A DNA stretch of 64,000 nucleotides from Roseibaca calidilacus (GCF_001517585.1 NZ_FBYC01000004.1:186001-250000), one strand, 5' to 3'; positions 35,697-45,630 are shown, numbered from the stretch's first letter. Numbers and translations are program-made. The notes: generated from the sequence alone by a model not told the origin.

Positions 35697-36782
35697 ATGT
35701 CCGTTCATCTATCCCATCTGACCCTGTCGCATTTCCGCTCGCATCAGCGCACGCGGCTGGAGTTTGACGGGCGGCCTGTGGCGTTGCACGGGCCGAACGG
35801 GTCGGGAAAGACGAATATCCTTGAAGCGGTTTCGCTGTTTTCGCCCGGTCGCGGGCTGCGGCGCGCCACGCCTGACGAGATGGCGCGCCAGCCGCAGGCT
35901 TTGGGCTGGAAGCTGCGCGCCGAAATCGTGACCCGGGACGGCCCCCGGCTGGCGGAAACATGGGCCGAACCCGGCCAATCGCGGCAGGTGCGGATTGACG
36001 AAAAGACCGCGCCGCAAATTGCCCTTGGCGCATTGGTGCCCATGCTGTGGCTGACGCCTGCGATGGACCGGCTTTGGCTGGAAGGGGCCGAAGGGCGCAG
36101 GCGCTTTCTGGACCGCACCACGCTTAGCTTCGCGCCGGACCATGCCGCGCAGGTGCTGGCCTATGACAAGGCAATGCGCGAGCGCAATCGCCTGTTGCGC
36201 GATGGGGTGCGCGATACCCGCTGGTTTGCCGCGCTGGAAGGACAGATGGCCGAGGCGGGCAGGCAGATCACCGTCAACCGGCGCGCGGCCTTGGCAGAAC
36301 TATCCGCCCATGCTGACCCCAACAGCCCGTTTCCCATGGCTGATCTAAGCCTTGATTGCAGCGCGCCCGATGATCTGGCCGCCGCCTTGGCCGAGAACCG
36401 CGCGCGTGACATGGCTGCCGGACGCAGCCTGATCGGCCCACATCGCGCCGATCTGCGCGCTGTCTGGGCCGCCAAAGGGGTGCAGGCGGCGCAATGTTCA
36501 ACCGGCGAACAGAAGGCATTCCTGATTTCCGCCATACTGGCCAATGGCCGCGCGCTGGCGGCGAAAACCGCCATGCCGCCCTTGCTGCTGCTGGATGAGG
36601 TCGCAGCCCATCTTGACGCCGCCCGGCGCGCGGCGCTTTATGACGCGGTTTGCGCGATGGGGGGGCAGTGCTTCATGACAGGCACCGGGCCAGAGCTGTT
36701 TGCAGAGCTGGGCTCGCGCGCACAAGTCTTCGCGCTGTCGGACCGCGATGGCGTGTCCCATGTTGAAAAGGATATCCTATGA
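35697..36782 (+). CDS. recF: DNA replication and repair protein RecF
   Basis: This 361-residue SMC-like ATPase has Walker A LHGPNGSGKTNILEAVSLFS, the signature STGEQKAFLISAILANGRAL and Walker B PLLLLDEVAAHLDAARR. It acts in gap repair by RecF loading. gyrB, which often follows recF, is absent; instead a VOC gene starts inside the stop codon (ATGA). Confidence 0.95.
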   Translation: MSVHLSHLTLSHFRSHQRTRLEFDGRPVALHGPNGSGKTNILEAVSLFSPGRGLRRATPDEMARQPQALGWKLRAEIVTRDGPRLAETWAEPGQSRQVRIDEKTAPQIALGALVPMLWLTPAMDRLWLEGAEGRRRFLDRTTLSFAPDHAAQVLAYDKAMRERNRLLRDGVRDTRWFAALEGQMAEAGRQITVNRRAALAELSAHADPNSPFPMADLSLDCSAPDDLAAALAENRARDMAAGRSLIGPHRADLRAVWAAKGVQAAQCSTGEQKAFLISAILANGRALAAKTAMPPLLLLDEVAAHLDAARRAALYDAVCAMGGQCFMTGTGPELFAELGSRAQVFALSDRDGVSHVEKDIL

Positions 36783-37216
36783 CTTTGCCATGCCAGCGCA
36801 TTTCGCTTGTGACCCTTGGGGTCGACAACCTAGACCGCGCACGCGCCTTTTACGCGGCCCTTGGCTGGGCAGAGGCAGAGTCGACCGACGGCATGGCCTG
36901 TTTCCAGTTGCACGGTCAGGCGCTTATGCTGTTCGGGCGTGCCGATCTTGCCAAGGACCAAGGCCGGGAAGGGGCCGAATTGGGCACCGGGGCCGTGACG
37001 CTGGCGCAGTGTTTCGAAACCCGCGATGACGTGGACGCAGCCTTTGCCCAAGCGCTTGCCGCCGGTGCCACCGCGCTCAAAGCGCCCGAGGCCGTGTTCT
37101 GGGGTGGGTATTCCGGCTATTACGCCGACCCGGACGGCCATGTCTGGGAAGTGGCGCATAACCCGTTTTGGCCGCTGGCCAAAGATGGCAGCCTGACCCT
37201 ACCGGTGCCTGCATGA
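36779..37216 (+). CDS. VOC (glyoxalase/bleomycin resistance-like) family protein
   Basis: This 145-residue protein has two beta-alpha-beta-beta-beta units: SLVTLGVDNLDRARAFYAAL at the N-terminus and the C-terminal GYSGYYADPDGHVWEVAHNP with the conserved metal-site Glu. Substrate is unknown. It overlaps both recF and the LysE-type gene by four bases, so it is translationally coupled in the recF operon. Confidence 0.88.
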   Translation: MTLPCQRISLVTLGVDNLDRARAFYAALGWAEAESTDGMACFQLHGQALMLFGRADLAKDQGREGAELGTGAVTLAQCFETRDDVDAAFAQALAAGATALKAPEAVFWGGYSGYYADPDGHVWEVAHNPFWPLAKDGSLTLPVPA

Positions 37217-37833
37217 CAATCGGCGCGCTCGACCTGCTGTTTTATGCGGGCGCAATCCTGATCCTGTTCCTGACCCCCGGCCCGGTCTGGGTGGCGCTGA
37301 CCGCGCGCGCCATGTCGGGCGGGTTCGCGTCTGCCGCGCCCTTGGCGGTGGGGGTGGCCCTGGGGGATATGCTTTGGCCGCTGGCGGCCATTTTCGGGCT
37401 GACATGGATATTGTCGCTTTATGGCGACCTGTTGGGGCTGATGAAATGGGTTGCGATGGCGATGTTCGTCATCATGGGGGTGCAGCTTATACGGCACGCT
37501 CGCGCGCGTATTTCGACCGATAGCCGACTGACACGGCCGGGGCGCATGGCAGGGTTTCTGGCCGGGATCAGCGTGATCTTGGCCAATCCCAAGGCAATAC
37601 TGTTTTACATGGGCGTGCTGCCGGGGTTCTTTGACCTTAGCCGCGTCACGGGTTTTGACATTGCTGCCATTCTGGCCGTATCGGCCAGCATCCCGATGCT
37701 GGGCAATCTGGCTATGGCGCTGGCCATTGACCGCGCGCGCACGCTCTTGCGTTCGGGAGAGGCGATGGCGCGCGTGAACCGCATAGCGGGCGCGTTGATG
37801 ATCGGGGTTGGGTTGGTCATCGGGCTTACCTGA
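37213..37833 (+). CDS. LysE/RhtB family exporter
   Basis: This 206-residue membrane protein has about six hydrophobic segments and the family N-terminus LLFYAGAILILFLTPGPVW followed by ARAMSGGFASAAPLAVGVAL. LysE/RhtB proteins export amino acids or similar compounds. ATG at 37213 overlaps the VOC stop (ATGA). Its 3' end overlaps the convergent glycosyltransferase gene by eight bases. Confidence 0.9.
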   Translation: MTIGALDLLFYAGAILILFLTPGPVWVALTARAMSGGFASAAPLAVGVALGDMLWPLAAIFGLTWILSLYGDLLGLMKWVAMAMFVIMGVQLIRHARARISTDSRLTRPGRMAGFLAGISVILANPKAILFYMGVLPGFFDLSRVTGFDIAAILAVSASIPMLGNLAMALAIDRARTLLRSGEAMARVNRIAGALMIGVGLVIGLT

Positions 37834-40800
37834 TCGCGCTCAAATCCTGCACGAAAGGGCAATCGGCCAAGGGCACCGACACATCCGGGTCAAACAACGT
37901 GTCGCGACCTTCTGACAAAAGCGCCAGATACTTGCGGTATTCCTCGGCGCTGTTGAAGTGCTGGCCGCGCGCGACTTCGGCCTGTGCCTTGGCGTGGAAC
38001 TGGGCATTGTATTTGAAATGGGCGAAGGCAAGCGTGCGTTCCGCCATCCTGCCGCCCACAGCATAATGCAGCCCGGCAGAAAACTGCATATAAGGTTGAT
38101 ACCGCATGAGCGCGAATTTCTGGGCCACGAACAGGTTGCGCGCGGCGGGTTGGCCCAACTCTTCCATCAGGCGGTGGCGCAGGTTAGAGGTGACACTGTC
38201 ACAATTGCCCCATGGCCCGCGCATGCCCGGCACACACCGCAGCGGAGCGCGGTCAATATGTGTCGCATCAGCGAAAGGGCCGTGGGCGAAACCCGCCTGT
38301 GCCAAGGGGCCGGATGGGTAAAGATCCAGCATGGACAGGCGCACAAGTTCGGCGTCGCGGTAGTCCGGGCCACGCAGCAGGGTTGGCAGATCGCCCGACA
38401 CCTGCCCGCGTTCGTCGGGCAGCGACCAGAACAGGAATTCATCCGCATCGGCCACAAGGCTCCAGCGGCCCACGCGGAACGCCGCCAGCAGCGCCTCTTG
38501 CCACAGCACGCCGTAGCGCGATTCGTTGTAGGGTGTGTCGGTTGAAAAAACCACGACATCGGGCTGCGCCGCCAGTTCCTCTAGCGTGCCGTCATCGGAC
38601 CCGTTATCTGCCACCAGAAACGCGCCGACGCCAAGGGCACGATAGTGGTTCAGGAAGTGTTTCAGCATGAACATTTCGTTGCGCATGACCGCAACCACGG
38701 CAAGCTCTGCGTCACGCGCCTGTGCAAGACGGTCGGGCGCGCTGACAAGATCAAGCGTGTTGCTGGCCCAACCCAGCCGGGCTGAACTATGAGGCGACCA
38801 CAACTTCATCGGGGTAGGCCAAGGCGCTGACAAGGCCCGCCGCGCGGCGTGAAGGTCGCCACCACTGTCCAGATGTGCGACCTTCAGGCCCGAGCCTGCG
38901 AAGGGCAGGAAACTGTTTTCATAAAGCGGCAGAGGGGGCAGGCCAGGTGCACTGCGCCGGAAAATCGCCATGTCGTAATTTTCGCCCGACAGGGTTATGC
39001 CGCTCAGGGCCAGCAGATCGCCTACAAGTTTGTCTTCCATGAAGGACACGGCCTCTAATGCGCGCCCAGCGGGTGTTGCGCACGCAGCGCTTAGGGCTGT
39101 CAGGGCATCGCGGCCCAGCATGTAGGCCGCGCTGCCATCGGCATAGACCGATGGCTCCGGTGACTTGTCCAGATCGAAGCGGCCACGGTCACTGGTCGCC
39201 TTGCCCATGTGCCACGCGCGGTCCATCTCGCCACGGGCGCGGTATAGAGGACGCCCGTAATACGGCGTGCAGAGAGCAGAGAGATCGGCGAAAAAGGCCT
39301 GCGGGTCGAGAAAACAATCATCATCTATTTTCAGGATGCGGGAAAACCCGGTCTGGCTGCGGACCCAATCTGCCAGCGCAAGGATCTTCTGTGGCAAACC
39401 TTCGTAATCGTCAGGTGCTGGCAGCCTGAGCACACTATCGACCAGTTGCGCCGGGCCACTATGACCGCCAACAGCTACGACCATCGGCAAACCAGCTTGT
39501 TCCAGCAGGTCACCCCAGGCCGCCCGTATCTGTGGCACGCGGCTGTCCAGATAGGGGCGACAGGAAATAAGGACAACAAGCGTATCGGCAAGCGGATTGG
39601 CCGCTTGGCGCAGGTGGCAGGCCGGACCAGCTAGCGCCGGGTCGGGGGGCAGGATTGTTTCGGCGTGCGCGCGCAAAACGGGATCGGGGCAGCAGGCGGC
39701 AAAACGGGCGCTGGCATGGCGCAGCGCAGTAGCCGTGGCGAATTCGGCGGGATCGCGCGTGCGCAATCCGTCGTGTAATGCGCTCAGCATCTGTCGCGCA
39801 AGGCCGGTTTGGTTGGCACGGGATAGCGCTTCTGCCATGGCCAGAAGCACGGCGCCGCCGCAATACCCGGCCTCTGGCAACAAAAGCGCGACGGCCTGTG
39901 CGCGGATCATCTCAAGTCCGGCCGGCGGTTGACCGGCCCGAAGCTGACGCAAAGCATCCATGGCCGTGCATCCAAGACGCCGCATGGCCGGTTCCATCAC
40001 CGGGCGCGGGGTATGCGCGCTCGCGGGCCGCAAGCCTTCGCAGGCCAATTGGTGCAGCTCTGGCGGTGGTGGTGCAGCTTTGTCAGCGCGCGGAAAGGCG
40101 AGCCAGCGCAATGCGATGTCTTGCTGCTCTGGCAAGGGAAGATGGGCAAGCGCGGGGGCCAGCGGGTCGTCCAGACCAGCGTCCGCCAAAAGGCAAAGCC
40201 GATGCGCCCTTGCCCCTACAACAAAGGCCTGTTCGAAACGGGCAATGATCTGCGCCGCATCGGGCGCAGATGGATTTGTCCAGAGAGCCCGCGCCATGTT
40301 TGCCCAGTCGGTCCAACCCCGCGGTTTTGCATCGGGGGGCAGCCTATCGACACGGTCCCAGAATTCCGGGATTAGCCCAAAGGTTTCCAGCGCAAGCCGG
40401 GCTATGTCCGGTATCGCATAGGCTGGCAAGTGTTCACGCTGCGCGACGAGGCTGACAACGGCATCCAGCAGGTCGGGGCAGCGCATCTGCGAGCCTGATT
40501 CTGCGATCAGCATTCGCATGGCGCGCAAGATGTCATTCAGAAGATCGGTGCGGTCCCAGATAGAAACATGGCCATAGGGGCCTGCCCGGTCTGATATCAA
40601 GGCGCGTATGACCCAAGCCAAGGCCGGGGTGGCGATCCACCTGTCACCGGCTGGGACCATGTTCCAAAGCGCGCTGCGTAACCCGCCGATATCACGCGCC
40701 GCCCAGAGCTTTGGTAGCGCAGCAGAGGCCGAATAAGGCGTGTCCGGGGCGGGCAGGTGAGCGCCATACCTGTCGGCAAGGGCGAAAAGCGCGACAGGGT

Positions 40801-41887
40801 CATCTATGCTGCACGCCCATTCGCACTGGCTTAGCAGCAGGTGGCCCATTTGGTCTGGCGACAAATCGCTGTCCCGCAGCAATCTGTCCAACGTAAAAAA
40901 TGATCGTGCCGCGTCGGGCAAGGCTTCGAAGCGGGTTCGCAACTCTGCAACCGGGTCGGGTTTAGCTGTTGTCGGGGCGGGGGATGACTTGGCAACAGGC
41001 GGGCAATATTTGCCCAGTCGGTACAGCCGTGCTGCTCCGGCCAAGGCAGACCGGCAGCCATCCGACAGTTCGTCCAACATATTGGCGGCATGTGCGTGTT
41101 CCAGCGCCTGAAGCGCTGCAAGCTCGTCCAGTAGAAGCCAGCCATCTTGCGACAGGCGTTCAAGCCGCATCAGCAGATCGGCACGGTCTAGGCGCAGGCT
41201 GTTGCGCAATTCGTCATTTTGGGCGATCAAGCGCAATTCTGGCTGGCCGTTTTGCCAGATGCGTCCCGGCAGCACCGCCCTGACAATGCCGCCTGCGTGG
41301 TCGCTGCCGGTGACAGGCTCTAATGTCAGACGCTCGCCGCTGGGAAGGCGGACGGCGCTGGGAGGGTTGGGCCCCGTCCATGTCATTTCCATACGGTCGG
41401 TGACATAAGGACCAAGTGCAGGGCCAGAACGCGCAACGACGCGCACCGCCTGCGGAAAGGTGATCCGGGCGATATTCTCCAGGCCGGAAAACCCGCGTCG
41501 CAGCCCGTATCGCGCTTCGCGGCTGAACTGCGGAAGGGCGTTCAGACTGGCCAACTCGCGCCCGTCCAACCAGACCGTGACGGCAGTTCCGGGGCGGCTA
41601 AAACCCGTCTTGAACCGCAACCCAAGCAGGTGGGGACCGGCCGGCGGCGGCAGATCGCAAATGACCTCGCGGCTCCAGCCTCTTTGCGCGTAGCGATTGA
41701 GAACCAAAAGCCGTTCCTTGCGTCGAAACTCTACATGCAGCGGCATGTCGCGAAGGCCTGCATCCCAGAACCCGATCATCGGGTTTGGATCCATCCTCAG
41801 GTCAACTTCCAGCCAGAGAGATCCGGTTCGTGGGGCGCGATAGGCCAAGCTGTGCCGGGGCGGTGTCGGAATCATTTTTTGGTCCAA
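37826..41887 (-). CDS. Giant multidomain glycosyltransferase (lectin-like N-terminus, GT31-like and GT2 domains)
   Basis: The ~1,353-residue protein has four visible parts. Residues ~15-150 look like a beta-sandwich lectin-like module (SLWLEVDLRMDPNPMIGFWD, HLLGLRFKTG). Residues ~150-760 are Ala/Leu-rich helices. Residues ~765-1030 resemble a GT31 galactosyltransferase: RVPQIRAAWG, ILKIDDDCFLD with the DDD metal site near 853-855, then YADGSAAYMLGRDAL and EDKLVGD near 951. Residues ~1055-1353 are a GT2-type domain: VVAVMRNEMFMLKHFLNHYR, VADNGSDDGTLEE and VADADEFLFW. No signal peptide is seen. The TTG start follows the preceding stop directly; ATG 41875 is the alternative. It probably builds a surface glycan; the product is unknown. 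Confidence 0.82.
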   Translation of the reverse strand: MDQKMIPTPPRHSLAYRAPRTGSLWLEVDLRMDPNPMIGFWDAGLRDMPLHVEFRRKERLLVLNRYAQRGWSREVICDLPPPAGPHLLGLRFKTGFSRPGTAVTVWLDGRELASLNALPQFSREARYGLRRGFSGLENIARITFPQAVRVVARSGPALGPYVTDRMEMTWTGPNPPSAVRLPSGERLTLEPVTGSDHAGGIVRAVLPGRIWQNGQPELRLIAQNDELRNSLRLDRADLLMRLERLSQDGWLLLDELAALQALEHAHAANMLDELSDGCRSALAGAARLYRLGKYCPPVAKSSPAPTTAKPDPVAELRTRFEALPDAARSFFTLDRLLRDSDLSPDQMGHLLLSQCEWACSIDDPVALFALADRYGAHLPAPDTPYSASAALPKLWAARDIGGLRSALWNMVPAGDRWIATPALAWVIRALISDRAGPYGHVSIWDRTDLLNDILRAMRMLIAESGSQMRCPDLLDAVVSLVAQREHLPAYAIPDIARLALETFGLIPEFWDRVDRLPPDAKPRGWTDWANMARALWTNPSAPDAAQIIARFEQAFVVGARAHRLCLLADAGLDDPLAPALAHLPLPEQQDIALRWLAFPRADKAAPPPPELHQLACEGLRPASAHTPRPVMEPAMRRLGCTAMDALRQLRAGQPPAGLEMIRAQAVALLLPEAGYCGGAVLLAMAEALSRANQTGLARQMLSALHDGLRTRDPAEFATATALRHASARFAACCPDPVLRAHAETILPPDPALAGPACHLRQAANPLADTLVVLISCRPYLDSRVPQIRAAWGDLLEQAGLPMVVAVGGHSGPAQLVDSVLRLPAPDDYEGLPQKILALADWVRSQTGFSRILKIDDDCFLDPQAFFADLSALCTPYYGRPLYRARGEMDRAWHMGKATSDRGRFDLDKSPEPSVYADGSAAYMLGRDALTALSAACATPAGRALEAVSFMEDKLVGDLLALSGITLSGENYDMAIFRRSAPGLPPLPLYENSFLPFAGSGLKVAHLDSGGDLHAARRALSAPWPTPMKLWSPHSSARLGWASNTLDLVSAPDRLAQARDAELAVVAVMRNEMFMLKHFLNHYRALGVGAFLVADNGSDDGTLEELAAQPDVVVFSTDTPYNESRYGVLWQEALLAAFRVGRWSLVADADEFLFWSLPDERGQVSGDLPTLLRGPDYRDAELVRLSMLDLYPSGPLAQAGFAHGPFADATHIDRAPLRCVPGMRGPWGNCDSVTSNLRHRLMEELGQPAARNLFVAQKFALMRYQPYMQFSAGLHYAVGGRMAERTLAFAHFKYNAQFHAKAQAEVARGQHFNSAEEYRKYLALLSEGRDTLFDPDVSVPLADCPFVQDLSAIR

Positions 41888-42610
41888 TCAGGTTCGAAAG
41901 GCCGGGTTGCGGCCATGCTGTAATTGTTGAGCGAAAACATTCTCGACCTGGGCGGCGGTGGGCTGCCGGCCAATCAGCGCAAACAATGGTTCAAGCGCGG
42001 TCCGGTCGTTAATATAGGTATCGTAATGCAGCATAACGCATCTGTCGGAATGCGCCGCGGCATAGGCATGGAACAAGGTTTCGGCCTCTTGCAGGCTGGC
42101 CCGGACGAAATCTGGGTCACAGATGGCCCACCATGCAGAGCGCGCGACGGCGTCGTGGTTGCGCGTGTTGAACACGAAACGACTGCCGGGGAAGAAGCGT
42201 GTAATGAAATCTAGGTAATCCGGGAACAGGTCTGGATCGCCATGAACGCGGATTTCCTTGAAGCCGCCCATGCGTATGTCGCTTGGCAGGTTCAAAACCT
42301 GCCGCTGAAACAGGCGCGCAAACTCGTGCCCGACCGCGTCCGGCTCGATCAATTCTGCCCCGAACCACGGTCGCATGGCATCTGTTGCAGCCCCGCGCGC
42401 GCGCAACTCGCGGATCGGCCCGGCACTGTCCAAAGCGTGCCAAGTCTGAAACATGTGCCATAAGGTGCCATTGTTTTCGCCGCGAACCATGACACCGTCT
42501 AGAGTGTTGAGCAGATGCTGCAACAGGGTCGACCCGGACCGCCCATAGGTCACGATGAACACATACCCCTCTGGTGGATGCGTGCTTTGGGGCGCGGGAG
42601 GAGGCATCAT
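41888..42610 (-). CDS. Sulfotransferase family protein
   Basis: This protein of about 240 residues has the PAPS 5'-phosphosulfate loop YVFIVTYGRSGSTLLQHLLN near the start and a 3'-phosphate-type region FPGSRFVFNTRNHDAVARSA. It should transfer sulfate from PAPS to a sugar or other hydroxyl. The start is the paired ATGs at 42610/42607, ten bases after the preceding gene's stop. It immediately precedes the giant glycosyltransferase, which suggests sulfation of the same glycan. Confidence 0.82.
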   Translation of the reverse strand: MMPPPAPQSTHPPEGYVFIVTYGRSGSTLLQHLLNTLDGVMVRGENNGTLWHMFQTWHALDSAGPIRELRARGAATDAMRPWFGAELIEPDAVGHEFARLFQRQVLNLPSDIRMGGFKEIRVHGDPDLFPDYLDFITRFFPGSRFVFNTRNHDAVARSAWWAICDPDFVRASLQEAETLFHAYAAAHSDRCVMLHYDTYINDRTALEPLFALIGRQPTAAQVENVFAQQLQHGRNPAFRT

Positions 42611-42620
42611 CGCGATTGCC

Positions 42621-43361
42621 TCAGGTGGCGCAGAGCGTTTCCAACCGGGCCATCGCCTCGGCAAAATTGGGCACATAGCTGGCAATTGCTGCCGAATTCT
42701 GCCCCTTGCTTTTGGCAAATACCGTTAACCGTGGGTCATCTGGCATTGCTTGGATTCCAGCGCGACGCGCGATTGCGGCAACCTGCTCTGCCGAGGAGCG
42801 CTCAGAAAGGTATATTTCTTCAAAGACGATCCAATCCCAGTCTATGCCGCGATTGCGCAACAGCGTTAGGGTCTGCCCAAGTGCCGCGAAATCTGCATGA
42901 ACACGGTTCGCGAGGCGGCTCAGGTCAATGGGCGCGGGGCGCAGGGTTCCATCTAAGATTCTGGGGTAAACCCTGTCAGCACCCGCTGGCCCCCATGCTC
43001 CTGTTGCCTGCGCTAGCAAAAGCGAACCGATGCGCTTGGCCTCATTCCGCCGGGTCAGGACAATTATGTAATACCCTCGCGCTTGCGCCACGTCGATCAA
43101 GGCGCGCGTGATCGCTATGGGCTGCACTTCCACACAGTGCTTTATGTTCGGGCTTTGGTCTAGTGCGGCGTCAATCTCGGCGCGCAACCTCTCTGGATCG
43201 CTATGTTGTGCGAAGCTTTCAGAAATCGCGCTTAATTTGCGCCTCCGGTTGAACGGCTCATGTTCCACAGCGGGAAAGCTAGAAAGCTTCACCAGCGCTG
43301 TTGTGAAGTCGGTTCCGCCGGTGCGGCGCAATGTAAGAATAAGAATTGGCTGTTCGGACAT
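42621..43361 (-). CDS. Sulfotransferase-like (Stf0-type) protein
   Basis: This protein of about 246 residues begins SEQPILILTLRRTGGTDFTT, a P-loop-like PAPS-binding start. It has VLTRRNEAKRIGSLLLAQAT further on, like the 3'-phosphate block of sulfotransferases, but the overall match is weaker than for its neighbour. It is first in the minus-strand set of three. A GTG five codons upstream (43376) is a possible start. Function is inferred from the loop and context. Confidence 0.65.
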   Translation of the reverse strand: MSEQPILILTLRRTGGTDFTTALVKLSSFPAVEHEPFNRRRKLSAISESFAQHSDPERLRAEIDAALDQSPNIKHCVEVQPIAITRALIDVAQARGYYIIVLTRRNEAKRIGSLLLAQATGAWGPAGADRVYPRILDGTLRPAPIDLSRLANRVHADFAALGQTLTLLRNRGIDWDWIVFEEIYLSERSSAEQVAAIARRAGIQAMPDDPRLTVFAKSKGQNSAAIASYVPNFAEAMARLETLCAT

Positions 43362-43579
43362 AAGGGCAACTTTCACAAAACGCGCGTCATTATACCTGCG
43401 CAGGTGGCGGGATCAAGCTATGCTTGCCGCGAATGGCGCGGGGCATTCCGCGAGTGAAAAAAGTGCTTTGAAATCGCGATTTCGGGTTTGCCGCACCCTG
43501 ATATGCCAGCCTGCGCAGAACATGGTTCTGGGGTGCTGAAGCGGGTTGAAAGGCAGGCGCGGCTGGCGCCGCATGCCAT

Positions 43580-43607
43580 GAAAAAAACCCGGCCAAAATG
43601 GCCGGGC
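43580..43607 (-). terminator. Rho-independent terminator of the tol-pal/ftsH array
   Basis: CCCGGCC (43588-43594) and GGCCGGG (43600-43606) form a perfect stem over a five-base loop. On the minus strand it is followed by a run of seven T. It lies 26 bases after the ftsH stop. Confidence 0.93.
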
Positions 43608-43632
43608 TGTTCTGTGCGGGGTAATAAGCGTC

Positions 43633-45555
43633 TTAGGCGCTTGGCTCGGGTTCCATGCCGCCATCGCCCTCGCCGCCACGTTTGCGGCTGCGCGTTTTCG
43701 GAATGGCCGCAACAGAGGGCGTGCCGCTGCTGGGCTTGTCCGCGTCATCGTCATCCCGGCCAATCGGCTCTCCGCGCATGACACGGCCAATCTCTGGCCC
43801 GGTCAGCGTTTCGTATTCCAGCAAGCCTTGCGCCAAGTTTTCCAAGTGCTCCCGATGCTCGGTCAGGATGCGTTTGGCGGTCTCGTAGCCTTCGTTGACC
43901 AATTCGCGCACCTTGTCGTCAATCATCTTCTGGGTAATGCCAGAATGGTTTGACCCGCCTCCATAGCTGCCCAGGTAGCTTTGCTGTTCATTGGCGTAGT
44001 CGACATAGCCCAGTTCTTCGTCAAAGCCGAATTGCGTGACCATCGCGCGGGCGATTTTGGTCACCTGCTGGATGTCGCTGGCCGCGCCAGAGGTCACAGC
44101 CTCTGGCCCGAAGACCAGTTCCTCTGCCACGCGCCCGCCCATCGCCATAGCGATCTTGGATTTGTATTTGCGGTAGCTGACCGACAATTGGTCCCGTTCT
44201 GGCAAGGACAACACCAGACCCAGCGCGCGCCCGCGCGGGATGATGGTCGCCTTGTGAATCGGGTCATGTTCGGGCACATGCAGGCCGACCACGGCATGAC
44301 CGGCTTCGTGATAGGCGGTCAGTTTCTTCTCGTCCTCGGTCATAACCATAGAGCGGCGCTCTGCCCCCATCATCACCTTGTCCTTGGCATTCTCGAAATC
44401 GTCCATCACGACAAAGCGACGGTTCGAGCGCGCGGCCATCAGCGCGGCTTCGTTCACAAGGTTGGCAAGGTCGGCCCCGGAAAAGCCCGGCGTGCCGCGC
44501 GCGATGATGCGCAGATCGACATTCGGCCCCAGCGGCACCTTGCGGGCATGCACGCCCAAGATGCGCTCGCGACCCTTGATGTCGGGGTTGGGCACCTGCA
44601 CCTGACGGTCGAAACGACCGGGGCGCAGCAGCGCGGGGTCCAGCACGTCGGGGCGGTTGGTCGCCGCGACGATGATGATGCCCTCATTGGCTTCGAACCC
44701 GTCCATTTCGACCAGAAGCTGGTTCAAGGTCTGTTCGCGTTCGTCATTGCCGCCGCCATAGCCTACGCCACGCGACCGACCCACGGCGTCGATCTCGTCA
44801 ATAAAGACGATGCAGGGCGCATTCTTCTTGGCTTGCTCGAACATGTCGCGCACACGGCTTGCGCCCACACCAACGAACATCTCGACAAAGTCAGAACCGG
44901 AGATGGTGAAGAAGGGCACACCCGCTTCGCCCGCAACTGCGCGCGCCAGCAACGTTTTACCCGTGCCCGGAGGGCCGACCAACAGCGCGCCTTTCGGGAT
45001 CTTGCCACCAAGGCGGCTGAATTTCTGCGGATTACGCAGGAATTCTACGATTTCTTCCAGATCGTCCTTGGCTTCGTCAATGCCGGCGACGTCGTCGAAC
45101 GTCACGCGGCCCTGCTTTTCGGTCAGCAGCTTGGCCTTGGATTTGCCGAAGCCCATCGCGCCGCCTTTGCCGCCACCCTGCATGCGGTTCATGAAATAAA
45201 TCCACACACCGATCAGCAACAGGAACGGCAACCACAGCATAAGCGTGGACATGAACCCCGATTGCTGTTGCGGTTGCGCTTCGACCGGAATCTCGCGGTC
45301 CAGCAGGCGCTGGGTCAACGTGGTATCATCGGGCCGCACGGTGCTGTATTGCTGGCCATCGCTGCCCACGAACACGATGCGCTCGCCATCAATGGTAACG
45401 CGGCTAACCTCGTTATTGTCGACACGGGTGATGAAATCCGAGTAATTCACGCTGCGCGCCGAGGATGTGCTGGAGCCGTTGCTGAACATGTTGAAGAGCA
45501 TGATCATCAACAGGAACAGCACGATCCAGAAAGCGAAATTCCGTGCGTTGCCCAC
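43633..45555 (-). CDS. ftsH: ATP-dependent zinc metalloprotease FtsH
   Basis: This 640-residue membrane-anchored AAA protease has two N-terminal membrane segments ([20 protein letters not shown] and [20 protein letters not shown]). Then come Walker [21 protein letters not shown], Walker [12 protein letters not shown], the second region of homology, and the zinc site HEAGH in [20 protein letters not shown]. It degrades membrane and regulatory proteins. It is last in the minus-strand array after tilS with a 75-base gap and is closed by a strong terminator. Confidence 0.97.
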   Translation of the reverse strand: MGNARNFAFWIVLFLLMIMLFNMFSNGSSTSSARSVNYSDFITRVDNNEVSRVTIDGERIVFVGSDGQQYSTVRPDDTTLTQRLLDREIPVEAQPQQQSGFMSTLMLWLPFLLLIGVWIYFMNRMQGGGKGGAMGFGKSKAKLLTEKQGRVTFDDVAGIDEAKDDLEEIVEFLRNPQKFSRLGGKIPKGALLVGPPGTGKTLLARAVAGEAGVPFFTISGSDFVEMFVGVGASRVRDMFEQAKKNAPCIVFIDEIDAVGRSRGVGYGGGNDEREQTLNQLLVEMDGFEANEGIIIVAATNRPDVLDPALLRPGRFDRQVQVPNPDIKGRERILGVHARKVPLGPNVDLRIIARGTPGFSGADLANLVNEAALMAARSNRRFVVMDDFENAKDKVMMGAERRSMVMTEDEKKLTAYHEAGHAVVGLHVPEHDPIHKATIIPRGRALGLVLSLPERDQLSVSYRKYKSKIAMAMGGRVAEELVFGPEAVTSGAASDIQQVTKIARAMVTQFGFDEELGYVDYANEQQSYLGSYGGGSNHSGITQKMIDDKVRELVNEGYETAKRILTEHREHLENLAQGLLEYETLTGPEIGRVMRGEPIGRDDDDADKPSSGTPSVAAIPKTRSRKRGGEGDGGMEPEPSA

Positions 45556-45630
45556 GGGCGTCTCCTTTGGTCAGGTCGGCGCGGAAACGCGCCTTTGTTG
45601 TAGTGTTACATAGCTATTGCGGCGCTGCAA

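Noticed and set aside
43362-43579. Possible RNA gene between the sulfotransferase and ftsH
   Set aside because: No tRNA cloverleaf or known RNA pattern; only the ftsH terminator at the left end is convincing.
43981-45603. 540-codon plus-strand open frame opposite ftsH
   Set aside because: Antisense shadow of ftsH; His/Gln/Arg-rich and without family content.
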